Origin: Flavobacterium limicola
GTDB lineage: Bacteria > Bacteroidota > Bacteroidia > Flavobacteriales > Flavobacteriaceae
NCBI RefSeq assembly: GCF_003634755.1
Contig: NZ_RBXA01000001.1
Coordinates: 868,001 to 932,000, forward strand
Length of the DNA: 64,000 bases
Reading direction: 5' to 3'
This document shows, in pieces, positions 10,263 to 18,464 of this stretch. Position 1 is the first letter of the stretch. Every line of letters begins with the position of its first letter. The notes below the pieces were generated by a model. It did not search any database and had not been told where the DNA came from. It saw nothing but the letters and a program-made list of their open reading frames with translations. A program made the position numbers and the translations under genes.

Positions 10263-10347
10263 ATTAAAAGATTGAAAGATTTAAGGATCTTATTATTAAT
10301 TCTGCAATCAATAATTTTTAATCTTTAAACCCTTCAATCTTTAAATT
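10263..10347. repeat. Imperfect inverted repeat between tsf and rpsB
   Basis: The 15-mer ATTGAAAGATTTAAG at 10271-10285 is identical to the core of the repeat before thiC. A diverged inverted arm containing AATCTTTAAAC and CTTCAATCTTTAAAT follows at about 10318-10346. The two arms could pair imperfectly in the rpsB-tsf transcript just ahead of tsf. This looks like a second, more decayed member of the same intergenic repeat family. Confidence 0.65.
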
Positions 10348-10355
10348 TATTTTAT

Positions 10356-11153
10356 TTATTCTTCAGTTGCAGTAGGAGCAGCTGATTCAACAGCAGGAGC
10401 AACCTCAGCTACTTCAGCAGCAGGAGCAACAACTTCAGCAGTTGCTTCACCTTCTTTGTCAGAACCTCTATCAGAAAGTCCTTCAACAATTGCAGCTGTT
10501 ACTAAAGATAAAATTTTATCAATTGATTTAGAAGCATCATCGTTAGATGGGATTACGAATTCAACCTCTCTTGGGTCAGAATTGGTATCCACCATTGCGA
10601 AAACTGGAATGTTTAATTTTTGAGCTTCTTTTATTGCGATATGTTCCGCTTTGATATCAACTACGAACAATGCAGCTGGTAGTCTAGACATGTCAGCGAT
10701 TGAACCTAAATTTTTCTCTAATTTAGCACGAAGACGATCTACTTGTAAACGCTCTTTTTTAGAAAGGGTCATGAATGTACCATCTTTCTTCATTTTATCA
10801 ATAGTAGCCATTTTTTTAACAGCTTTACGGATAGTTACGAAGTTAGTTAGCATTCCACCAGGCCATCTTTCAGTGATGTAAGGCATGTTTGCAGCTTTTG
10901 CTTTTTCAGCAACGATGTCTTTTGCTTGTTTTTTGGTAGCAACGAATAATATTTTTCTACCTGATGCCGCGATTTTTTTCAAAGCTTCATTAGCTTCTTC
11001 AATTTTTGCTGCAGTTTTATATAGATTGATAATGTGAATACCATTACGCTCCATATAAATGTAAGGAGCCATGTTTGGATCCCATTTTCTAGTCATGTGT
11101 CCGAAGTGAACACCTGCTTCTAGTAAGTCTTTTACTTCTACTTTGTTTGCCAT
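10356..11153 (-). CDS. rpsB: 30S ribosomal protein S2
   Basis: S2 is a structural protein of the small ribosomal subunit. The 265-residue sequence has the standard segments GVHFGHMTRKWDPNM, RKILFVATKKQA, RWPGGMLTNF and VPVFAMVDTNSDPREVEFVIPSNDDA-type C-terminal core. After the conserved core it carries a low-complexity tail rich in Ala, Glu, Val and Pro over roughly the last 40 residues, common in Bacteroidetes S2. It is the third gene of the rplM-rpsI-rpsB-tsf block, 174 bp after rpsI, with hairpins in that gap. Confidence 0.98.
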   Translation of the reverse strand: MANKVEVKDLLEAGVHFGHMTRKWDPNMAPYIYMERNGIHIINLYKTAAKIEEANEALKKIAASGRKILFVATKKQAKDIVAEKAKAANMPYITERWPGGMLTNFVTIRKAVKKMATIDKMKKDGTFMTLSKKERLQVDRLRAKLEKNLGSIADMSRLPAALFVVDIKAEHIAIKEAQKLNIPVFAMVDTNSDPREVEFVIPSNDDASKSIDKILSLVTAAIVEGLSDRGSDKEGEATAEVVAPAAEVAEVAPAVESAAPTATEE

Positions 11154-11234
11154 TTTGTTCTAGTTTACGTTCTGTTGATTAGCAATGAATAAATGGCGGT
11201 TTCTCGGCTTTATACATTTAGATGCTAAACTATT

Positions 11235-11320
11235 TCCTACCTCAGTAGGAGAGCAACAACAACTTTGTTTTTTAAATTCAATAATAAATGAACGATGTCT
11301 TGTCCCATTTGAACAAGACA
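11235..11320 (-). promoter_or_regulatory. Hairpin-bearing spacer between rpsI and rpsB
   Basis: Two perfect short hairpins lie in the 174-base gap: TGTCTTGT/ACAAGACA (11296-11303 with 11313-11320, 9-nt loop) just after the rpsI stop, and TCCTAC/GTAGGA (11235-11240 with 11245-11250, 4-nt loop) in the rpsB leader. Neither has a T-tract in the transcribed direction. S2 represses its own mRNA in other bacteria, so the second could be part of an S2-binding leader; this is inference from position only. Confidence 0.4.
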
Positions 11321-11327
11321 GGTAATA

Positions 11328-11714
11328 TTAACGTTTAGAGAATTGGAATCTCTTACGAGCTTTCTTCTGACCGAATTTCTTACGTTCAACCATTCTTGGA
11401 TCTCTTGTTAATAAACCTTGTGGTTTCAATATCCCTCTGTTTTCAGCATTTACTTCACACATAACGCGTGCCAATGCCATTCTTACAGCTTCTGCTTGAC
11501 CAGTTGAACCACCACCGTAAACGTTAACTTTTACGTCAAAGTTGCTTACGTTTTCTGTCATAGACATAGGTTGTAATACTTTGTACTGTAAAGTTGCAGT
11601 TGGGAAGTACGTTTCGAATGCTTTTTTGTTTACAGTGATTACTCCTGTTCCTTCTGAAACATAAACACGTGCAACAGCGGTTTTTCTTCTACCGATTTTG
11701 TGAATAACTCCCAT
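11328..11714 (-). CDS. rpsI: 30S ribosomal protein S9
   Basis: S9 is a small-subunit protein whose basic C-terminal tail reaches the P-site tRNA. The 128-residue protein opens with IGRRKTAVARVYV, contains the GGGSTGQAEAVRMALAR segment, and ends in the diagnostic KKARKRFQFSKR tail. The start codon overlaps the rplM stop by one base (positions 11714), so translation is probably coupled to L13. Confidence 0.98.
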   Translation of the reverse strand: MGVIHKIGRRKTAVARVYVSEGTGVITVNKKAFETYFPTATLQYKVLQPMSMTENVSNFDVKVNVYGGGSTGQAEAVRMALARVMCEVNAENRGILKPQGLLTRDPRMVERKKFGQKKARKRFQFSKR

Positions 11715-12169
11715 TACTTAAGATCGTTAAGGTTAACTGTTCTAGGTTTTTGAGCGCCTTGTTTGTGCTCTGATCCTACAACAACATTTAAATTTCTAAA
11801 AAGTTCAGCACCTAACTTGTTTTTAGGTAACATTCCTTTTATCGCTTTTTCAACTAGTAATGCAGGGTTTTTTGATTGCAATACTTCAGCAGTTAAAGTT
11901 CTTTGTCCTCCAGGGTAGCCAGTGTGACGGATGTAAGTTTTTTCTTTCATCTTGTTTCCTGTAAGGTTGATTTTTTCTGAGTTGATAACAATTACGTTAT
12001 CTCCACAGTCAACGTGCGGTGTATAACTAGCTTTGTATTTACCTCTAAGGATCATTGCGATCTTCGAAGCCATACGACCTAAGTTATGCCCATCAGCGTC
12101 TACAACAATCCACTCTTTTGTAACGGTGGCTTTGCTTGCTGATTGTGTCTTGTAGCTTAATGCGTCCAT
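11714..12169 (-). CDS. rplM: 50S ribosomal protein L13
   Basis: L13 is an early-assembly protein of the large subunit. The 151-residue protein has WIVVDADGHNLGRMASKIA, the NCG-like DCGDNVIVINSEKI segment, YIRHTGYPGG and AIKGMLPKNKLG, all family hallmarks. The N-terminus is about ten residues longer than in E. coli. It is the first gene of the block, with a good promoter and a small leader hairpin upstream. Confidence 0.98.
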   Translation of the reverse strand: MDALSYKTQSASKATVTKEWIVVDADGHNLGRMASKIAMILRGKYKASYTPHVDCGDNVIVINSEKINLTGNKMKEKTYIRHTGYPGGQRTLTAEVLQSKNPALLVEKAIKGMLPKNKLGAELFRNLNVVVGSEHKQGAQKPRTVNLNDLK

Positions 12170-12194
12170 AATATTATTTTAATTAAACATTCCA

Positions 12195-12210
12195 TCCCCA
12201 ATAAAGGGGT
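12195..12210 (-). promoter_or_regulatory. Small hairpin at the 5' end of the rplM leader
   Basis: CCCC (12196-12199) and GGGG (12206-12209) pair around AATAAA. From the predicted promoter, transcription would start near 12208, so the hairpin would sit at the very 5' end of the mRNA. L13 leaders that bind the protein are known in other bacterial groups; a role here is a guess from position. Confidence 0.4.
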
Positions 12211-12212
12211 TG

Positions 12213-12242
12213 CAAAAGTACAATTAATTATTTTAAATACAA
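12213..12242 (-). promoter_or_regulatory. Promoter of the rplM operon
   Basis: On the minus strand TTG (12242-12240) is followed by exactly 19 bases and TACTTTTG (12220-12213), a complete match to the Bacteroidetes promoter pattern. It lies 43 bases ahead of the rplM start. Confidence 0.82.
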
Positions 12243-12510
12243 ATACCTTAAAAGATTATTTTTTTTTGTTTTAGTGCTGATTATCAAATGTATATTTAAA
12301 ATATTTTTTGATTACTAAATTTATTAATCAGCAGCTGTAGCTATGACAAGTTTTGATTTGATTTTTTTTATACATTTATTGAATATTCCTTATTTTTTAC
12401 ATGTAAATTTTATATTATATTGGCTATTTTTGTCCATTACCTAGTTAATAATCTAATTATTTCTATCTTGTGCCTATTTTTACCTTATCAATTACACTAA
12501 ATATTTCTCC
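12243..12510. other. Divergent spacer between rplM and the LacI-type gene
   Basis: This very AT-rich spacer has no convincing gene. It holds a perfect 12-bp palindrome TTTACATGTAAA at 12396-12407, which could be an operator, and a TATTTTTG box at 12425-12432 that could be the -7 element for the downstream regulator. No -33 TTG accompanies it. Confidence 0.4.
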
Positions 12511-13533
12511 ATGAAAGCCAAAGCTACATTAAAACAAATCGCAAAAGAACTTAATGTTTCTGTTTCAACAGTTTCAAAAGCGCTTAATGATAGTCCAGAG
12601 ATTAGTGATTTAACTAAAATAAAAATCAAAGAATATGCAAAACTTAAAAATTACAAACCGAATGTAATTGGTCTGAATCTAAAAAACAGGAAGACAAAAA
12701 CGATTGGGGTGATTATTCCAAATATTCTAAATTCCTTTTTTGCCAAAGTATTTAGTGGTATTGAGAAAATCGCTGATGAAAAAGGATACAATGTCATTAT
12801 GTGTATCTCTAACGAATCTGCAGAAAAAGAAGCGCATACGCTGGAAATGTTAAGCAATGGAACCATTGATGGATTTATTGTTTCCGTTTCCGAAGAAGCG
12901 CAAAAAAATCAAGATTACGAGCATTTTTCTGCAATCATTAATGATGGAACTCCCATTGTTATGTTTGATCGAATTGCAGACGGAGTTGATTGTGATAAAG
13001 TAATTGTAGATGATTTTGATTCTGCTTTAAATTCTACACAACATTTAATAGACTTGGGCTGCAAAAATATCGCTTTGTTGTCTTCTATTGATAATTTAAG
13101 TGTTGGAAAACTTAGAGCTGATGGGTATCTTAAAGCATTGGAAAATAATAATATTCCTGTGAATTTGAATATAATTCTTAGAACAGATTCTGAAGAGGAT
13201 TTAAAAGATAAAATCGAGAAAGTTTTTGAAAATAAAATTGACGGTATTTTTGCTTTGGATGAAAATGATTCAGTAGCAGCTTTGCGTATCGCGCTTAAAA
13301 AAGGATTTAAAGTTCCGGAAGATATTTCAATAATTGGTTTTGCCGATGGAATTCTCGCTTCTCGAAGACTCTCTCCAAGTTTAACGACTGTAAGTCAACA
13401 CGGAATAGAAATAGGTGAAGTAGCCGCTAAATTACTTATTGACAGATTGGAATCTAAAGAAGAGCATGTTCCTTATGAAACTATTGTTATAAAAACAAAA
13501 TTGAAAGAGAGAGAATCAACAAGAAAATTGTAG
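12511..13533 (+). CDS. LacI/GalR-family transcriptional regulator
   Basis: The 340-residue protein has an N-terminal helix-turn-helix (TLKQIAKELNVSVSTVSKALND, about 6-27), a hinge with NVIGLNLKNRKTKTIGVIIP, and a periplasmic-binding-protein-like sensor domain to the end. Such regulators bind palindromic operators as dimers and release or gain affinity on binding a sugar or nucleotide. No sugar genes lie beside it; its neighbours are ribosomal genes and polA, so its target is unknown. It is clearly a paralogue of the LacI-type gene at 45254-46282, but not its twin. A 12-bp palindrome 104 bp upstream might be its own operator. Confidence 0.92.
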   Translation: MKAKATLKQIAKELNVSVSTVSKALNDSPEISDLTKIKIKEYAKLKNYKPNVIGLNLKNRKTKTIGVIIPNILNSFFAKVFSGIEKIADEKGYNVIMCISNESAEKEAHTLEMLSNGTIDGFIVSVSEEAQKNQDYEHFSAIINDGTPIVMFDRIADGVDCDKVIVDDFDSALNSTQHLIDLGCKNIALLSSIDNLSVGKLRADGYLKALENNNIPVNLNIILRTDSEEDLKDKIEKVFENKIDGIFALDENDSVAALRIALKKGFKVPEDISIIGFADGILASRRLSPSLTTVSQHGIEIGEVAAKLLIDRLESKEEHVPYETIVIKTKLKERESTRKL

Positions 13534-13554
13534 CAACTCATTTATAATAAACAC

Positions 13555-13598
13555 AAAAAATCTCTAATCGTTTTTGAATGATTAGAGATTTTTTTTTG
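13555..13598. terminator. Bidirectional terminator between the LacI-type gene and polA
   Basis: AAAAAATCTCTAATC (13555-13569) pairs with GATTAGAGATTTTTT (13580-13594) around a 10-nt loop. Runs of A before and T after let it work for both convergent genes. Confidence 0.9.
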
Positions 13599-13617
13599 AA
13601 TACAATAAAATATAATT

Positions 13618-16461
13618 TTAATGTGCTTCCAGCCAATCTTTTCCCGCACCTAGATCAACATCCAAAGGAACATCTAACTTGAAAGCATGTTCCATTTCGT
13701 ATTTTATCATCGGTTTAATTTTTTCGAGTTCATCATTATGTACATCAAACACAAGCTCATCGTGAACCTGAAGTAGCATTTTACTTTTCCAGTTTTCAGA
13801 CGTGAGTTTTTCATGAATATTAATCATCGCAATTTTGATAATATCTGCAGCGCTTCCTTGTATTGGTGCGTTTACCGCATTTCGTTCTGCACCACCGCGA
13901 ACAATGGCGTTTTGTGAATTGATATCTTTCAAATAACGACGACGTCCTAATATTGTTTGCACATAACCATTCTCTCTTGCAAAATCTATTTGTTCCTGAA
14001 TGTAGGACTTCAATCTTGGATAAGTTTGATAATATGCCTCAATTAAATCAGCGCTTTCTTTGCGGGATAAGTTAGTTTGATTACTCAATCCAAAAGCCGA
14101 AACCCCATATATAATTCCAAAATTTACCGTTTTGGCATGACTTCGTTGCTCGCGAGTCACTTCTTCAAGCGGTACATTAAATACTTTTGAAGCCGTAGAT
14201 TTGTGAATGTCTTCATGATTTTGGAATGCTTTAATCATGTTTTCTTCCCCGCTCAATGCAGCAATTACACGCAACTCTATTTGAGAATAATCGGCAGAGA
14301 CTAAAGTGTAGTTCTCATCTCGGGCAACGAATGCTTTTCTAATCTGTCTTCCACGTTCGGTACGAATCGGGATGTTTTGCAAGTTGGGATTATTCGAACT
14401 CAACCGACCTGTTGCCGCAACGGTTTGCATATAATCGGTATGAATTCGGTTTGTGATTTTGTCTACTTGATTGGGTAAAGCCTCGACATAAGTATTTTGT
14501 AATTTTACCAATTGTCTCCAATCAAGAATGTCTTTTACAATTGGGTTTTCGGCGGCTAAATAACTTAAGATTTCCTCTCCAGTTGCATATTGACCGGTTT
14601 TTGTTTTCTTTTGTTTTACGCCTCCAATTTTTAATTTATCAAATAAAACATCACCCAGTTGTTTCGGGGAAGCCAGATTGAATTTCTCTCCAGCAGTTTC
14701 GAATATGTTGGCTTCTAATATTTTGATGTCATCTCCTAATGTTTGGGACAGTGATTTTAAGAAATCTACATCTACACGGATTCCTTCTTTTTCCATATCT
14801 GCCAGAACTTTTACTAATGGAATTTCGATTTCCTCAAAAAGTTTTTTAGTTCCGGTTTTGTCTAATTCCAAAGTGAATATTTCCTTGAGTTGCAAAGTTA
14901 CATCAGCATCTTCAACGGCATATTCTTTTATTTCTTCCAGTTCAACATCACGCATTGATTTTTGGTTTTTTCCTTTTTTACCAATTAACGTTTCAATGGA
15001 TTGAGGCGAATATTTTAAATATGTTTCCGATAAAATATCCATATTATGACGCATATCCGGATTGATCAGATAATGGGCAATCATCGTATCGAATAGTTTT
15101 CCTTTTACGGTAACATTGTAATTAGAAAGAATCTTTAAATCGTATTTTAAATTCTGACCAATTTTCTCAATATTTTCATTTTCGAAAAAAGAAATAAACT
15201 TTTCTAGTAAAGTTTGTGCTTCCTCTTGATTTTCCGGAAAAGGAACATAGAATCCTTTTCCTTTTTCATACGAAAATGAGATTCCCACTAATTCGGCATG
15301 CAAAGCATCAAGTCCGGTTGTTTCTGTATCAAAACAAACAGAAGACTGTTTTTGTAAATTTTGCAACAGCAGTTTCAATCCTAAATCACCTTGAATTATC
15401 TGATAGGAATGTGCAGTATTTTCTAAATTATTATAATATTGATGGCGTGTTTCTTCTGAAGAATCATCTTGGATGGCACTTCCAAAAAGTTCGAACTGTT
15501 CTTCGTTTTTAGGTTGTGGTTTTTTATACAGTTTAGTTTCGTCAACCGGATTGCTGTTGGCGGTTGCACTTCCGCCTTTTTTGAATATGGCGTCAAATTG
15601 TTCTGCCATTCTACGGAATTCTAATTCATTGAATAGCGCATCTGTTTTTTCGACATCTGGAGTTGATAATTCATAATCGATTTCATCAAAAATAACAGGG
15701 CAATCTAAAAGAATGGTAGCCAGAGTTTTGGATAACAATCCTTTTTCCTTGTTGGCTTCAATGTTTTCTTTCATTTTTCCTTTGAGCTTGTCCGTATTTG
15801 CCAAAAGATTTTCCATGGTTCCAAATTCCTTCAGCAGTTTCTTGGCCGTTACTTCGCCTACGCCAGGAAGTCCAGGAATATTATCGGCTGCATCACCCAT
15901 CATTCCAAGAAAGTCAATTACTTGATCCGGTCGTTCAATTTCAAACTTTGCCAAAACTTCTGGAATTCCCCAAATTTCTATCCCATTTCCCATTCTGGCA
16001 GGTTTGTACATGAAAATATTTTCAGAAACCAGTTGTGCAAAATCCTTATCTGGTGTAACCATGAAGACTTTGTAGTTCTGTTTTTCTGCTTGTTTGGCAA
16101 TTGTACCAATTAAATCATCAGCTTCATATCCTTTTACTTCAATAATAGGAATATGCATGGCTTTCAGTAACTCTTGGATATAAGGAATAGCAATTTTTAT
16201 GGCTTCTGGAGTAGCATCGCGGTGGGATTTATACTCAGGAAATATATCATTTCGTAACTGACTTCCGCCATTATCAAAAGCAACGGCTAAATGATCTGGT
16301 TTTTCTCTTTTGATTACATCCATTAAGGAATTCATAAATCCCATAATGGCTGATGTGTCCATTCCTTTTGAGTTGATTCTTGGGTTTTTTATGAAGGCAT
16401 AATAGCCACGAAAGATTAAAGCGTAAGCATCTAGTAGGAAAAGGCGTTTTTGTTGTGACAT
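13618..16461 (-). CDS. polA: DNA polymerase I
   Basis: PolA fills gaps and removes RNA primers during replication and repair. The 947-residue protein has all three domains: an N-terminal 5' nuclease (about 1-290, with EADDLIG near 113), a 3'-5' exonuclease, and a family A polymerase. The exonuclease keeps its acidic residues: DTETTGLD at 378-385, NLKYDLKIL, and YAVEDAD. Polymerase motifs A (DYSQIELR), B (KTVNFGIIYG) and C (QVHDELVFD) are intact. It is monocistronic, ending at a shared bidirectional terminator. Confidence 0.98.
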   Translation of the reverse strand: MSQQKRLFLLDAYALIFRGYYAFIKNPRINSKGMDTSAIMGFMNSLMDVIKREKPDHLAVAFDNGGSQLRNDIFPEYKSHRDATPEAIKIAIPYIQELLKAMHIPIIEVKGYEADDLIGTIAKQAEKQNYKVFMVTPDKDFAQLVSENIFMYKPARMGNGIEIWGIPEVLAKFEIERPDQVIDFLGMMGDAADNIPGLPGVGEVTAKKLLKEFGTMENLLANTDKLKGKMKENIEANKEKGLLSKTLATILLDCPVIFDEIDYELSTPDVEKTDALFNELEFRRMAEQFDAIFKKGGSATANSNPVDETKLYKKPQPKNEEQFELFGSAIQDDSSEETRHQYYNNLENTAHSYQIIQGDLGLKLLLQNLQKQSSVCFDTETTGLDALHAELVGISFSYEKGKGFYVPFPENQEEAQTLLEKFISFFENENIEKIGQNLKYDLKILSNYNVTVKGKLFDTMIAHYLINPDMRHNMDILSETYLKYSPQSIETLIGKKGKNQKSMRDVELEEIKEYAVEDADVTLQLKEIFTLELDKTGTKKLFEEIEIPLVKVLADMEKEGIRVDVDFLKSLSQTLGDDIKILEANIFETAGEKFNLASPKQLGDVLFDKLKIGGVKQKKTKTGQYATGEEILSYLAAENPIVKDILDWRQLVKLQNTYVEALPNQVDKITNRIHTDYMQTVAATGRLSSNNPNLQNIPIRTERGRQIRKAFVARDENYTLVSADYSQIELRVIAALSGEENMIKAFQNHEDIHKSTASKVFNVPLEEVTREQRSHAKTVNFGIIYGVSAFGLSNQTNLSRKESADLIEAYYQTYPRLKSYIQEQIDFARENGYVQTILGRRRYLKDINSQNAIVRGGAERNAVNAPIQGSAADIIKIAMINIHEKLTSENWKSKMLLQVHDELVFDVHNDELEKIKPMIKYEMEHAFKLDVPLDVDLGAGKDWLEAH

Positions 16462-16485
16462 GAATTATGGTTTTTGTAAAGTTTT

Positions 16486-16493
16486 CAAAAGTA
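16486..16493 (-). promoter_or_regulatory. Possible polA promoter (-7 box)
   Basis: TACTTTTG on the minus strand matches TAnnTTTG 24 bases ahead of the polA start codon. No TTG is seen at the -33 distance. Confidence 0.45.
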
Positions 16494-16540
16494 CAAAACT
16501 TGTTATATAAAGGAGTGCAGGATTGCAGGATTTGTTCCAA

Positions 16541-16797
16541 TTTCAGTTGAAATTTACATATTCGTGCTAAGCAGCAATCTTGTGGCTTTTGTAAAAAGAA
16601 CTCCTTTTAATAGAACTAGAGGTTAAATTAAATACGTATAAATAGCTAAAAAGAAAAGAGTATCACAATAAAAATAGTAAGTTTTTTAATATGATTAAGA
16701 CACAAAAAGTGTATTTAATCGATTATATGTGTTTTTAATCGATTATTTAAATGATTTTTTTTATTTTTAAGTCTTATATTCACTCAATAAATTTGTT
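16541..16797. other. Spacer with two 20-bp-spaced palindromes
   Basis: No gene is visible between polA and the secreted-protein gene. The spacer holds the palindrome TAATCGATTA twice, at 16716-16725 and 16736-16745, with centres exactly 20 bp apart, each preceded by TTT. This phasing, two helical turns, suggests a pair of transcription-factor sites for the downstream gene. A TAAATTTG box at 16788-16795 touches the start codon and is probably chance. Confidence 0.5.
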
Positions 16798-18294
16798 ATG
16801 AAAAAAAATTACGCCGCTAAAAAGGTATTACAAGCCTGTTTGTTAATTTTTATGACAATAACAACAAATGTGTTCGCACAGGTAGGAATTGGAACTACTA
16901 CTCCGAATGCAAGTTCTGTCTTAGATGTGTCTTCTACAACTCAAGGATTGTTAGTTCCGAGAATGACAACGGCACAGAAAATTGCAATTGCTTCTCCTGC
17001 TAATGGATTAATGGTTTATGATACTGATTTAAAACTTTTCTCTTATTATGATTTACCTGCAACTACTTGGATTAATAGTGCGCAAGGGAGATCGAAGTTT
17101 AAGAGAATTAAATCGACAGATGTCTTGGCAACGGTTTTAGCTGCAGAAAAAACTGCTGGTGGAAACACAAAATATCTCTTGGATTCTCAAACACTATATG
17201 AAATAAATGGAACTATTATGGTAGATTTACCTATTGAGTTGAATAATGCTTATGTGGTAGGTTTAGACTCTAATGATGATAAATTGATTAAATCATCTGG
17301 AGATCTTTTTGTAGGTACAACAGGAGGATCTATAAGGGTATTAACTTTGGTCGCTTCTGCTGGAAATGTTTTTAATATTGTTGGTACGGGTTCAATTGGT
17401 GCGGGAACACAAACTCAAAATCTTGTTTTTAGAGATTGCATTGTTGCAAGTTCAGCTAGTGTTGGTAAAATTGAAAATTTCGCATTAGTATTTGTTAGTA
17501 TTGTACAGTATGCTGGAAATGCAACAGGGATTGTATATAAAGATATCAGTAAATTACTTTTGAGTAATATGGGTTGGTTTGGTACTAATTCGGGAACTTA
17601 TGAAACGTTTCAAGGCACTTTTGGTTTGGTTGAAAAAACGGGAGGTTTTAGTGAAGTAGTAGGCACTAAAATTGGTATCGATGTGTCTTCTAATCCTACA
17701 ATTACAGGTGATGCGCTTATGAGCGAAGTGGTTTTTACAGGAGCTTTAACTACAGGGCAATATGTAAAAGGATATACAAGTGGAAACTATTCGGGATATA
17801 ATTTTAATAATAAATGGGAAGTTAACTGCCCAGGAATTCCTGTTGAAGATGACGACGTTGCAGTAGGGGATGCTAATTGCGATTTTGGATTAGGTGGTGG
17901 TGCCGGAACTACATTGAGTGGTACTCCAACCAAAGTGGTTGCTACTACGACATCAAATAATTTATTTAGGTTTTCCAGAGGAGGTGTTGATAATAGATTA
18001 CAATATTTAGGGAATAAAAAAAGATTTTTTAAAATAAGTGGTGCTTCTTCTTTTCAAGCAACTGCAAACACAACATTATATATATTTTATGTTGCGAAAA
18101 ATGGTGTAGTAATCAATCAGTCTAAAATTTATGTAAGTTCCAACTCAACGACTGACGTACTTGCGGTACCTTTTCAGACAATTGTGGACCTAGCACCAAA
18201 TGATTATGTTGAAGTTTATGCTCAGCGATATGTTGGGGGAGGTTATGGATCAGGTAATATATTGACTGTGTCTATGAATCTTATTGTAAATTAA
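16798..18294 (+). CDS. Secreted adhesin-like or tail-fibre-like protein
   Basis: I do not recognise a named family for the whole 498-residue protein. A signal peptide (about 1-27, ending VFAQ) is followed by the common Bacteroidetes surface-protein opening VGIGTTTPNASSVLDV and a stretch LLVPRMTTAQ that often starts trimeric tail-fibre or adhesin modules. The middle is rich in Gly, Ser, Thr, Ala and Asn with beta-type alternation. The last 110 residues (about RFSRGGVDNRLQY to the end) look like a C1q/TNF-like jelly-roll head as in tail fibres. No C-terminal secretion-sorting domain is evident. Surface display and binding are inferences. Flanked by a terminator and a paired-palindrome upstream region. 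Confidence 0.75.
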   Translation: MKKNYAAKKVLQACLLIFMTITTNVFAQVGIGTTTPNASSVLDVSSTTQGLLVPRMTTAQKIAIASPANGLMVYDTDLKLFSYYDLPATTWINSAQGRSKFKRIKSTDVLATVLAAEKTAGGNTKYLLDSQTLYEINGTIMVDLPIELNNAYVVGLDSNDDKLIKSSGDLFVGTTGGSIRVLTLVASAGNVFNIVGTGSIGAGTQTQNLVFRDCIVASSASVGKIENFALVFVSIVQYAGNATGIVYKDISKLLLSNMGWFGTNSGTYETFQGTFGLVEKTGGFSEVVGTKIGIDVSSNPTITGDALMSEVVFTGALTTGQYVKGYTSGNYSGYNFNNKWEVNCPGIPVEDDDVAVGDANCDFGLGGGAGTTLSGTPTKVVATTTSNNLFRFSRGGVDNRLQYLGNKKRFFKISGASSFQATANTTLYIFYVAKNGVVINQSKIYVSSNSTTDVLAVPFQTIVDLAPNDYVEVYAQRYVGGGYGSGNILTVSMNLIVN

Positions 18295-18323
18295 AGTACT
18301 TGGTTTAGTTTTTAGTCAGCAGG

Positions 18324-18358
18324 AAAGGTTAGTGTGATTGAACATACTAACCTTTTTT
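18324..18358 (+). terminator. Terminator after the adhesin-like gene
   Basis: AAAGGTTAGTGTG (18324-18336) pairs with CATACTAACCTTT (18343-18355), one G-T pair, around ATTGAA, followed by a T run. Confidence 0.88.
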
Positions 18359-18464
18359 GTTTTCGTACTATTAAATCATGACTTTTTTATTTTTAGTTAA
18401 ATTTTGATTAATATCAAGAGATGCTATGTTCTTAATTTGTTATTTTGTATAAAATTTGATTAAA

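Noticed and set aside
12511-16461. A regulon of the orphan LacI-type gene with polA
   Set aside because: The genes are convergent and share a bidirectional terminator; nothing links polA with a sugar regulator.
16788-16795. TAAATTTG as promoter for the adhesin-like gene
   Set aside because: It ends two bases before the start codon, so transcription would begin inside the coding region.
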